Shown here in pieces: positions 1 through 6,275 of a stretch of DNA of 16,777 nucleotides. A model generated the notes under the pieces. The model was not told the origin of the DNA. It searched no databases and saw nothing but the letters and a program-made list of their open reading frames with translations. Origin of the DNA: Rhodobacterales bacterium (GTDB lineage Bacteria > Pseudomonadota > Alphaproteobacteria > Rhodobacterales > Rhodobacteraceae); the NCBI GenBank assembly GCA_025357355.1, contig JANXPK010000199.1, forward strand, positions 1 through 16,777, written 5' to 3'. Position numbers and translations under genes: made by a program. Within the stretch, counting starts at the first letter, position 1; each line of letters starts with the position of its first letter.

Positions 1-2
1 GC

Positions 3-1286
3 ACGGGCTCGCTTCTGGACCTTGGGGTCAAGACCGGGGCGCAGGGCGTCTATACGCTGGCGGCCGGGTCGCTCAAGGCTGTGCATGAGGTCATTGGCGA
101 TGTCGCCACGGGAACCTTCACGCAGAAGGGCGGCACCAATACCGTCGCAGGGGTGGGTTCGCTGCTGGAGGTCGGGGTGACCGGAACCGGCAGCTATCAT
201 CTGAACCTTGGCACATTGACCGCCACACATGAGACGATTGGCGAAACCGGTAGCGGCAGCCTTGTGCAACATGGCGGGACCAACACCCTGACCGCCGGGC
301 CGCTGGTGCTGGGGTCACTGACGGGCGGGCATGGCAGCTACGACCTGACCAAGGGCAAGCTGGTTGCCAAGACCGAAGTTGTCGGCGATGCCGGAAACGG
401 AACCTTCACGCAATCGGGTGGCAGCAATGCGATGGCCACCGGTCTGACCATCGGCAGAGGAGCGGGCGGCAGCGGCACTTATGATCTGACCGGTGGCAGC
501 CTTGTCATCAAGGATGCGCCCGGCACCACCCACACGCTGGCCCTCGGCTTGGACGCCACCGCCACCGGAGCGATGACCATCGCCGCAGCCCATGCCACAA
601 CACCCTTCCTGCACCTGGTGCATGGCATCGTGACCGTTGAGACCGGCGGCGTGCTCAAGGTTCTGCATCAGGCCCAGATCGACACGGGCAGCACGCTTGA
701 CGCCACCAACGGCGCTGTGCTGATCGGTGCGGTCAAGACCCCGGTTGCTGGCCTGATCGCCATCGGGGCGGGCGGCACGCTTGAGGGGGCGGGCACTGTG
801 GACGGCAACCTGCGCAACGCCACCACCGGAACGGTTCTGGCGCAAGGCGGTATCCTCACCCTGACCGGCGACATCACCGGCACCGGCAAGTTGCAGATTG
901 CCGATGGCGCCGTGCTGGATTTGCAGGGCAGCGACGCGCTGAATGTATTCTTTGTCGGGGCTGCGGGGCAGTTGCGGCTGGAAACGACCGCGTCGGTCGC
1001 GGGCACGATCAGTCATCTGGCCATTGGCGACGTGATCGACCTCGCCGACGTGACCGCAACTCGTGCCGTGATCAAGGCGGGCAAGCTGACGGTGACCGAA
1101 AGCGATGGCAGCAAGTTGGTGCTGCACGTGGCGGGCGTGCTGGCCGGAAACCATTTCGTGATTTCCGACGATGGCGCCGGGGGCAGCGCGTTGACGCTGG
1201 AGCTGAAAGTGCCCGCCGCCCTTGCTGCCGACCATTTCGATTTTGCGCCTGCGATCCATGACGTTGCGCCTTGGGATATCGCGTAG
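3..1286 (+). CDS. Beta-strand-repeat surface/secreted protein, C-terminal part (5' truncated by window)
   Basis: The reading frame is open from the window edge to a TAG at 1284-1286 (427 visible residues), so the true start lies upstream. A GTG at 81 is inside a repeat and is not a credible start. The first ~195 residues are four imperfect copies of a 47-50 residue unit with a GxGSYxL strand, a GDxGxGTFxQ strand and a GGTN/GGSN turn. The middle part (LEGAGTVDGN, LTLTGDITGTG) and the C-terminal GDVIDLADV...VISDDGAGGSALTLEL pattern are typical of the autotransporter-like beta-helix repeat proteins of alphaproteobacteria. The composition is Gly/Thr/Ala-rich with no cysteine visible. No outer-membrane beta-barrel domain follows: the protein ends about 15 residues after the last strand-like segment with an Asp/Phe-rich tail. 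It is therefore not a classical type Va autotransporter, at least as seen here. Likely role is an extracellular adhesin or matrix protein (family inference); export route unknown. Confidence 0.8.
   Translation, partial: TGSLLDLGVKTGAQGVYTLAAGSLKAVHEVIGDVATGTFTQKGGTNTVAGVGSLLEVGVTGTGSYHLNLGTLTATHETIGETGSGSLVQHGGTNTLTAGPLVLGSLTGGHGSYDLTKGKLVAKTEVVGDAGNGTFTQSGGSNAMATGLTIGRGAGGSGTYDLTGGSLVIKDAPGTTHTLALGLDATATGAMTIAAAHATTPFLHLVHGIVTVETGGVLKVLHQAQIDTGSTLDATNGAVLIGAVKTPVAGLIAIGAGGTLEGAGTVDGNLRNATTGTVLAQGGILTLTGDITGTGKLQIADGAVLDLQGSDALNVFFVGAAGQLRLETTASVAGTISHLAIGDVIDLADVTATRAVIKAGKLTVTESDGSKLVLHVAGVLAGNHFVISDDGAGGSALTLELKVPAALAADHFDFAPAIHDVAPWDIA
6..587 (+). repeat. Four imperfect 47-50 codon tandem repeats within the surface protein
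   Basis: Equivalent G-x-L codons begin at 6, 156, 297 and 441, giving unit lengths of 150, 141 and 144 bp; the fourth unit diverges after the GTYDLTGGSL strand. Each of the first three units encodes a G-SYxL-type strand, a GSL/GTL/GKL turn, an E-x-x-G-D/E strand and an F/L-x-Q-x-GGT/SN turn. Copies differ at many positions, so this is an old protein-level repeat rather than a recent DNA duplication. More copies probably lie upstream of the window. Confidence 0.8.
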
Positions 1287-1396
1287 AGCCTGGCCATCAG
1301 TGAATTGACCTGACGCTGCCCCCGGGTTGCCACCGGATCAGGGTGCCAATTGGACCGGACCGGCGCGTTCCGGCCGCTGGACAAAGGTTTCAATCC

Positions 1397-1460
1397 GGTT
1401 AACAGAATTTTTTATATCAAGCTGTTTCAATGAGTTAAGTGACGGTCCGAGGTTCGGACC
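1397..1460 (+). repeat. 64-bp dispersed palindrome-bearing element, left copy
   Basis: It starts with GGTTAACA, passes through AT-rich sequence, then AATGAGTTAAGTGAC, and ends in the 17-bp interrupted palindrome GGTCCGAGGTTCGGACC (1444-1460; 7-bp arms, 3-base centre). The same arrangement, with identical total length, occurs on the opposite strand at 14959-15022: 47 of 64 positions match, including all 17 of the palindrome and 29 of the last 32. No T-run follows the palindrome on either strand, so it does not look like a terminator. It could be an operator upstream of the methyltransferase cluster or one end of a mobile or once-mobile segment. Confidence 0.75.
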
Positions 1461-1625
1461 GAAAAGCCCTTACCCAGACTAACGCTCAATCGGGACTTGC
1501 GGTCCCCGGGATCGGCGCAGTGGGGCAGGATCATGCTTCTGCGGCGATTTGTAACGTGACCATGGCGTGACAACAGGCTAAGGATTGCGCGGTCGGGATT
1601 CTCCCGTCGCCGTCGCGCCACAGCC

Positions 1626-1632
1626 AGGGAGG
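1626..1632 (+). promoter_or_regulatory. Ribosome binding site selecting a TTG start
   Basis: AGGGAGG lies 6 bases before the TTG at 1639. It decides the start of the first methyltransferase gene, because the translated product then begins MNRRS, exactly like the ATG-started paralogue at 2655. The upstream in-frame TTG at 1585 has no such site. Confidence 0.75.
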
Positions 1633-1638
1633 CTGCGT

Positions 1639-2502
1639 TTGAACCGGAGAAGCGTTCTTGTGGCGGCGGCCCTCGCCTGGCTGTCACGTCCCACCCCGTC
1701 GTCGGCCGCAGTGCCCGTGCCCTACGATTGGAACGCCACACCGCCGATGGACGACCGGGCGAAATTCGTCGACTGGATGGTCGCCAACCGTGGCGAGGAT
1801 CCCGATTTTCTTGGCCAGCGTTATGACCGCTTCCTGCAACTGATCGCCCACAACGACCTGTGGAACGACCGCAACAAACGCGCCTATCTGATGACGCCGC
1901 GTGAAGAGTTCGTGACAGCACCCAACCTGTCGCGCGCCTATCAGGTGCATTTCCTCGACATCGGGTTCGGAGTGACCATCACCGGGCCGCATTCCGTGGC
2001 TCGCATGACGAACACCATCGACCCGCAAAAGGGTGAGCGCGTGCTCGAGATCGGCACCGGGTCAGGTTACCAATCCGCTTATCTCAGCAACCTGACCGAT
2101 CAGGTGTTCTCGATCGAGATCGTGAAGCCGCTTTTCGAACGCACCGGCGGCGTTTACGAGGCCCTCATTGCCAAGGGCTACACCGAATACTCCGCCATCC
2201 AGCGCAAGAACGATGACGGCTATTACGGCTGGCCAGAGCATGCCCCCTTCGACAAGATCATCGTCACCTGCGGCATCGACCATGTGCCGCCGCCACTGCT
2301 GGAACAGCTCAAACCCGACGGCGTCATGGTGATCCCGGTCGGCCCACCCGGCGCGCAACACGTGCTCAAGGTGGTCAAGACCCAGGGTGCGGACGGTAAA
2401 TTCTCTGTGGCACGCTCCGACATCTACCACGGTGCGATCGTCAACTTCGTGCCTTTCACCAAGCTGCAAGACGGCAAGATCTCGGGCACGCATTCAAATT
2501 GA
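1639..2502 (+). CDS. Tat-exported protein-L-isoaspartate O-methyltransferase-like protein (copy 1)
   Basis: Predicted 287-residue SAM-dependent methyltransferase of the PCMT (Pcm) family, which methylates L-isoaspartyl residues in damaged proteins. Seen directly: motif I VLEIGTGSGYQ (135-145), an acidic strand end in SIEIVKP (158-164), the pre-motif substrate loop GVTITGPHSVARMT (111-124), and the GYYGWPEHAPFD...PPPLLEQLKPDG...VIPVG block (194-235), all diagnostic of PCMT. The N-terminus NRRSVLVAAALAWL plus a small-residue SSA/AVP site around residue 23 reads as a twin-arginine leader. Classical Pcm is cytoplasmic and about 210 residues; this protein has the leader and about 60 extra residues (PYDWNATPP...LWNDRNK) before the PCMT core. 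The start is TTG at 1639, set by the strong ribosome site and paralogy. It heads a cluster with its duplicate and a membrane SpeE-like protein. Fold is confident; substrate and real cofactor are unknown. Confidence 0.85.
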   Translation: MNRRSVLVAAALAWLSRPTPSSAAVPVPYDWNATPPMDDRAKFVDWMVANRGEDPDFLGQRYDRFLQLIAHNDLWNDRNKRAYLMTPREEFVTAPNLSRAYQVHFLDIGFGVTITGPHSVARMTNTIDPQKGERVLEIGTGSGYQSAYLSNLTDQVFSIEIVKPLFERTGGVYEALIAKGYTEYSAIQRKNDDGYYGWPEHAPFDKIIVTCGIDHVPPPLLEQLKPDGVMVIPVGPPGAQHVLKVVKTQGADGKFSVARSDIYHGAIVNFVPFTKLQDGKISGTHSN

Positions 2503-2517
2503 CAGGGGATCACTGAG

Positions 2518-2658
2518 ATGTGTCTGCCCGCCGTGCCGAATTCGCGCGTGGAAATCAAAAAGGGTTTGACAACACCGGGCTGTCGCCATGGTGTCCTGCC
2601 GCAGCGCAGGGTCAACTGCGTGACTTCTCGACGGATCATCACAGGGATCAACTCATGA
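2518..2658 (+). CDS. Possible 46-residue small ORF, translationally coupled to the second methyltransferase
   Basis: ATG at 2518 is preceded by AGGGGA (2504-2509) at 8-base spacing, a better ribosome site than many genes here have. The frame runs 46 codons and its TGA (2656-2658) overlaps the ATG of the next gene (2655) as ATGA. The peptide begins MCLPAVPNSRVEIKKGL, is basic, has three cysteines (2, 22, 34) and no hydrophobic segment. Third-position GC is about two thirds, lower than in neighbouring genes, which argues against long-term coding. It may be a leader ORF that carries ribosomes to the next start, a small protein, or chance in a duplicated leader. No family recognised. Confidence 0.35.
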   Translation: MCLPAVPNSRVEIKKGLTTPGCRHGVLPQRRVNCVTSRRIITGINS

Positions 2659-3524
2659 ATCGACGGTCTTTTCTGGCTGGAACCGCAATTGCCGCCGTGG
2701 CGGCAGGACATGCCAACCTCCTTCAAGCGGCGGTGCCCAATCCTTTCGACTGGACCGCGATGCCGCCGATGGACGACCGTCAGGCCTTTATCGACTGGAT
2801 GGTCAAGACGCGCGGCGAGGACGCGGGATTTCTGGGGCAGCGCTATGATCTGTTCCTGAACACCGTTGACCACCATGATCTGTGGGACGACAACAACAAG
2901 CGTGCCTTCCTCATGACCCCGCGCGAGGAATTTGTTCTCAAACGCAACCTCGACCGCGCCTATGCCTCGGATTTTCTGGACATCGGTTTTGGCGTGACAA
3001 TTTCCGGCCCGCGATTGGTGGCGCGGATGACCAGCACGCTGAATGTCCAGAAGGGCGACCGCGTGTGGGAGATCGGCACCGGCTCTGGCTATCAATCGGC
3101 TTATCTGAGCCATCTCACCGATCAGGTCTTTACCATCGAGATTGTGAAGCCGCTTTTCGAACGGACCGGCGGCATCTACGCCGATCTGATTACCCGGGGC
3201 TACAGCGAATTCGCCAACATCACGCGCAAGAACGATGACGGCTATTACGGCTGGCCAGAACATGCCCCGTTCGACAAGATCGTGGTCACATGCGGGATCG
3301 ACCATGTGCCGCCGCCGCTTTTGGAGCAGCTCAAGCCCGATGGTATCATGGTGATCCCGGTCGGACCGCCCGGCGCGCAGCACGTGCTCAAGGTGACCAA
3401 GACGCTGAATGCTGACGGCAAGTTCACCGTGGCGCGGTCTGACATCTACCATGGCTCGGTCGTGCCCTTCGTGCCCTTTACCAAGCTGGAAGACGGCAAG
3501 ATCGTCGGGACGCACTTCGATTGA
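2655..3524 (+). CDS. Tat-exported protein-L-isoaspartate O-methyltransferase-like protein (copy 2)
   Basis: 289 residues, a tandem paralogue of the gene at 1639: by hand alignment about 77% identical over the 264 residues after the leader, with no gaps. The leader MNRRSFLAGTAIAAVAAG has a good twin-arginine motif (RRSFL) and an LQA/AVP-like cleavage site near residue 25. Core motifs: VWEIGTGSGYQ (137-147; W replaces the usual L), GVTISGPRLVARMT, GYYGWPEHAPFDKIVVTCG and VIPVGPPGAQHV. The region around the acceptor pocket (PPLLEQLKPDG) is essentially identical in both copies, while the leaders and residues ~70-125 differ. ATG at 2655 has AGGG at 2643-2646. The TGA at 3522-3524 is 11 bases from the next ATG, consistent with an operon. 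Leaders and spacing support function in the same compartment as copy 1. Confidence 0.86.
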   Translation: MNRRSFLAGTAIAAVAAGHANLLQAAVPNPFDWTAMPPMDDRQAFIDWMVKTRGEDAGFLGQRYDLFLNTVDHHDLWDDNNKRAFLMTPREEFVLKRNLDRAYASDFLDIGFGVTISGPRLVARMTSTLNVQKGDRVWEIGTGSGYQSAYLSHLTDQVFTIEIVKPLFERTGGIYADLITRGYSEFANITRKNDDGYYGWPEHAPFDKIVVTCGIDHVPPPLLEQLKPDGIMVIPVGPPGAQHVLKVTKTLNADGKFTVARSDIYHGSVVPFVPFTKLEDGKIVGTHFD

Positions 3525-3535
3525 CACCCGCCCTG

Positions 3536-6127
3536 ATGGCCGACCGATTTCCGCGCGGGCTTTACCTGTACGGTGCCGTAGCCACTTTGGCCGGGGCCGT
3601 AATTGCCATGCAAATCGCAGTCATGCGCGTATTTGCCGTGGGGTCGTGGAGCCATTTCGGCTCATTGGTCGTCAGCCTGGCCATGCTTGGCTTTGGCATG
3701 GCGAGCGTGTTCATCTTTCTGATGAAGGGCTGGCTCGACCGTCATGGCGCAGGGGCGGCGGGGCTGGCCTTGGTGCTGGTCGGGCCATTGGCGGTCGGTG
3801 CGAACCTTTTGGCACAACTGGTGCCCTTCAACGCGATCTTCCTGATTTCGGACCCGATGCAGAAATGGCGTCTGCTGGCCAATTTTCTGTTGTATCTGCT
3901 GCCGTTTCTCGCCGGGGCATTCTTCCTTGGCATCGTGTTCCGGCAGGAGAAAGATCATTTCAACCGGCTCTACTTCGCCGACCTCGTCGGGTCCGGTCTC
4001 GCCGGTGTCGCCATCCTCGGCGCGCTGTACGTTCTGCCGCCCGAACGGCTGCTGACCGCGCCGCTGATCTTGTGGGCGGTGGCACTGGTTTTGTGGTTCG
4101 GGGTGGGGCAAGCGGCAAAGGCCGTGGCGGCGCTGGCAGGGGCCGGGCTGGTTGTGGCTGCCTATCTGACCTTGCCGTCGGCCCTTGGCGTGCCTGCAAT
4201 CGCGGTTTCATCTTACAAAGGTGTCTCATACGCCCGCAATTTCCCGGATGCCAAGCGGCTTTACCGCAGCATTTCGCCGTTCGGTGACCTGCAGGTCTAT
4301 TCCAGTTCTTACATGCACTTCGCCCCCGGCCTGTCTGACAACGCAGCCTTCAACGTGCCCGAACTGCCCGCCAATACCTATGTCGGCATGTTCATCGATG
4401 GTGAGGGCCCCTCGGGCATCATGCGGCCGCTGCCGTCCGAGGATGCGGCGTATTATCAATATCTGCCAATGTATTATCCCTATGTCGTCAAGCCACAGGC
4501 CAAGACCTTTGTGGTGCAGTTTGGCGGCGGGCTTTCGGCCATGACGGCGCTGAATGCTGGGGCAACCTCAGTCACCATCGCCGAAGCCAACCCTGAGGTG
4601 CTGCGCGCTTTCCGCGCGCCAGAGTTGAAAGACGTCACCGGGAATATCCTTGCTGATCCACGAGTTAAGGTCGTGGGCTACGATGGGCGGCTTTATCTGT
4701 CCCATACCGACGAGCGCTACGACGTCATCGACCTCAGCTTGGCGGACTCGGTTGGTCTGTCCAACCCCGGCGGCTTTGCGATTGCCGAAAAGTACGCCTA
4801 TACCGAACAGGCCCTGCTGTCCTACATCCACGGCCTTGCCGAGGGCGGCGTTCTGTCGGTGACGTTGTGGAACAAGGAAGAGCCGCCGAAATCGGTGCTG
4901 CGCTTTTACGCGACGATAGCCAGGGCGGCAAAGTCTGCAGGTGGCGATTGGGCCAAGTCATTGTTTGTCAGCGAAAGTTATCTTTCGACCACCACGGTCC
5001 TGTACAAGAAGGGCGGCTTCAGCGACGCCGAGATTGCCAGCTTGCGGCAGCACACCTCTGATCTTTCGTTCGACGAGATTTACTCGCCGGGCTATGTCTA
5101 TGACCCAGCGCAGGCCAAGGGCATCATGGACCAATATCGCGCCTCGATCTTTGGCAATGGGGCGCCTGCGGCGGACAGTGCGACCAGCACGGACAGCGCG
5201 ACCGCGACCGATGCATCCTCGACGGATTCGCCGAACGATGGCGGGCAAACTGCGGTGCCGTCGACCACGCTTGCGCGCATGGTCTGGCAAGGTCTGGTGC
5301 AGGGCGGTGGTGCTGACGTGACCGGCCAATACGTCTTTGACGTGCGGCCGCTGACCGACGACAAGCCCTATTTTGCGGGCTACGTCCGTCCCGGCGATCT
5401 GACCAAGACACTGGACAGGCTGGACACCCTGCAAGACGACTGGGGCTATATGTTGTTGTGGGCAACACTGGGCATGGCTTGTATTGCGGCGGCAGTGCTG
5501 ATCTTGCCGCCGATGATCTTTGGCGGCAACGCGGCGATGGGGGGAGGAAAGTTCCCGATCATCCTGTATTTCGGCAGCCTTGGCCTGGGCTACATCACGG
5601 TCGAAGTTGGTCTGATCAGCTGGTTCGCCCGCGCCTTGACCAACCCTACAATCGCGGCTTCGATCGTGATTTCGGGGATGCTGGTGTTTTCCGGGCTTGG
5701 CAGCCTGGTGAGCGAGCGGTTGACCCGCGTCAGCCGCGGTCTGCCGTGGCTGATTGCGGCAATCGGGCTTTGGCTTCTGGCGATGACACTGGTGCTGCCC
5801 ACGCTGCTGGAGGCGATCGGAGCCTACAGCTACTTGGGCCGGATCGTCTGCTGCCTGCTACTGGTAGCACCCGGAGCGTTCCTGATGGGATTTCCAATGG
5901 CCACGGCGATGAGCTGGCTGGCGGCGCGCGGGCGGGATCAGATGTTTGTCTGGGCCTGGGGCATCAACGGCAGTTTCTCGGTCATCGGGGCGGCGGCGGT
6001 GCCGTTGGTGGCGGTCAGCTTTGGTCTGGCCGCCGTGCTGGATGTGGCGACACTCAGCTATGTCTGTGCGATGCTGGCGTTTGCGGCGATGACACGGGGC
6101 GCGGTTGGGGTCGTGGTTCCGGCGTGA
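3536..6127 (+). CDS. Polytopic membrane protein with spermidine-synthase-like central domain
   Basis: 863 residues with about 14 hydrophobic segments: seven before (approx. 11-33, 43-63, 75-96, 112-135, 148-167, 173-190, 197-215) and seven after (637-662, 673-697, 706-726, 736-758, 768-796, 803-830, 831-852) a central soluble domain (~220-635). The domain has a Rossmann-like GGGLS loop (330-334) in VVQFGGGLSAMTALNAG, acidic E350 at the next strand end, YDVIDLSLADSVG (395-407) and the PLTDDKPYF motif (605-613) usual in membrane-fused spermidine synthase homologues (COG4262-like). Known SpeE enzymes have a D-S-T/S-D-P motif; here the first Asp aligns with Ser and the Pro with Ser, so aminopropyl transfer is doubtful. 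A Ser/Thr/Asp/Ala linker (~544-572) is probably disordered. Basic loops (KGWLDRH, RQEKDHFNR, ERLTRVSR, AARGR) are compatible with N-in topology and a periplasmic central domain. ATG 3536 preferred; an in-frame TTG at 3521 overlaps the previous stop. Confidence 0.8.
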   Translation: MADRFPRGLYLYGAVATLAGAVIAMQIAVMRVFAVGSWSHFGSLVVSLAMLGFGMASVFIFLMKGWLDRHGAGAAGLALVLVGPLAVGANLLAQLVPFNAIFLISDPMQKWRLLANFLLYLLPFLAGAFFLGIVFRQEKDHFNRLYFADLVGSGLAGVAILGALYVLPPERLLTAPLILWAVALVLWFGVGQAAKAVAALAGAGLVVAAYLTLPSALGVPAIAVSSYKGVSYARNFPDAKRLYRSISPFGDLQVYSSSYMHFAPGLSDNAAFNVPELPANTYVGMFIDGEGPSGIMRPLPSEDAAYYQYLPMYYPYVVKPQAKTFVVQFGGGLSAMTALNAGATSVTIAEANPEVLRAFRAPELKDVTGNILADPRVKVVGYDGRLYLSHTDERYDVIDLSLADSVGLSNPGGFAIAEKYAYTEQALLSYIHGLAEGGVLSVTLWNKEEPPKSVLRFYATIARAAKSAGGDWAKSLFVSESYLSTTTVLYKKGGFSDAEIASLRQHTSDLSFDEIYSPGYVYDPAQAKGIMDQYRASIFGNGAPAADSATSTDSATATDASSTDSPNDGGQTAVPSTTLARMVWQGLVQGGGADVTGQYVFDVRPLTDDKPYFAGYVRPGDLTKTLDRLDTLQDDWGYMLLWATLGMACIAAAVLILPPMIFGGNAAMGGGKFPIILYFGSLGLGYITVEVGLISWFARALTNPTIAASIVISGMLVFSGLGSLVSERLTRVSRGLPWLIAAIGLWLLAMTLVLPTLLEAIGAYSYLGRIVCCLLLVAPGAFLMGFPMATAMSWLAARGRDQMFVWAWGINGSFSVIGAAAVPLVAVSFGLAAVLDVATLSYVCAMLAFAAMTRGAVGVVVPA

Positions 6128-6172
6128 CGATTCCGCGCCGGACGCCTGCCGCCAAGCCCTTGAGACCGCAGT

Positions 6173-6191
6173 GTTAATCGGCTGGATTAAC
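6173..6191. repeat. AT-rich 7-bp inverted repeat downstream of the membrane-protein gene
   Basis: GTTAATC-GGCTG-GATTAAC is a perfect inverted repeat 46 bases after the stop of the SpeE-like gene. The stem is weak and no T-run follows, so a protein site or a poor terminator are both possible. Confidence 0.5.
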
Positions 6192-6204
6192 GAAAGATGA
6201 ACGA

Positions 6205-6243
6205 CCTACAAAGTACCTACATTGAGCCTACATTGCCTCTACA
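6205..6243. repeat. Four 6-bp direct repeats at exact 11-bp spacing (possible response-regulator site)
   Basis: CCTACA begins at 6205, 6216 and 6227, with TCTACA at 6238; each is separated by 5 bases, and two copies extend to CCTACATTG. One copy per about one helical turn is the layout used by OmpR/PhoB-family response regulators. It sits between two convergent genes, where no promoter would be expected, so a hidden transcript is possible. On the minus strand it reads TGTAGG or TGTAGA repeats. Confidence 0.55.
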
Positions 6244-6275
6244 GCGGAGCGGAGGTTTTCGGCCCTGACGCTTCG

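Larger units (their letters stand above)
1287..1638. other. Intergenic region upstream of the methyltransferase cluster
   Basis: No convincing gene is present; the reading frames here are shadows. The left part holds the palindrome CCAATTGG near 1349 and a GC-rich imperfect stem near 1355-1375. The centre holds the AT-rich 64-bp element listed separately (1397-1460). The right part leads into the methyltransferase gene and contains TGACAACA at 1569, which also occurs upstream of the second methyltransferase gene at 2567. No terminator with a T-run follows the surface-protein gene. Confidence 0.6.

Noticed and set aside
315..1259. Minus-strand frame opposite the repeat protein
   Set aside because: A by-product of repetitive GC-rich coding sequence; no start signal and no domain.
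1397..1460. Palindrome interpreted as rho-independent terminator of the surface-protein gene
   Set aside because: It lies over 150 bases after the stop, no T-run follows on either strand, and the AT-rich flank is conserved in the second copy, which a terminator does not require.
1427..1921. Minus-strand frame covering the gap before the first methyltransferase
   Set aside because: It runs antisense into a confident gene, is Arg/Ser/Gly-rich and has no family resemblance.
2424..3527. Minus-strand open frame of 367 codons opposite the second methyltransferase
   Set aside because: A similar antisense frame also occurs opposite copy 1, as expected from shared codon use of duplicated genes; the sense strand has clear PCMT motifs.
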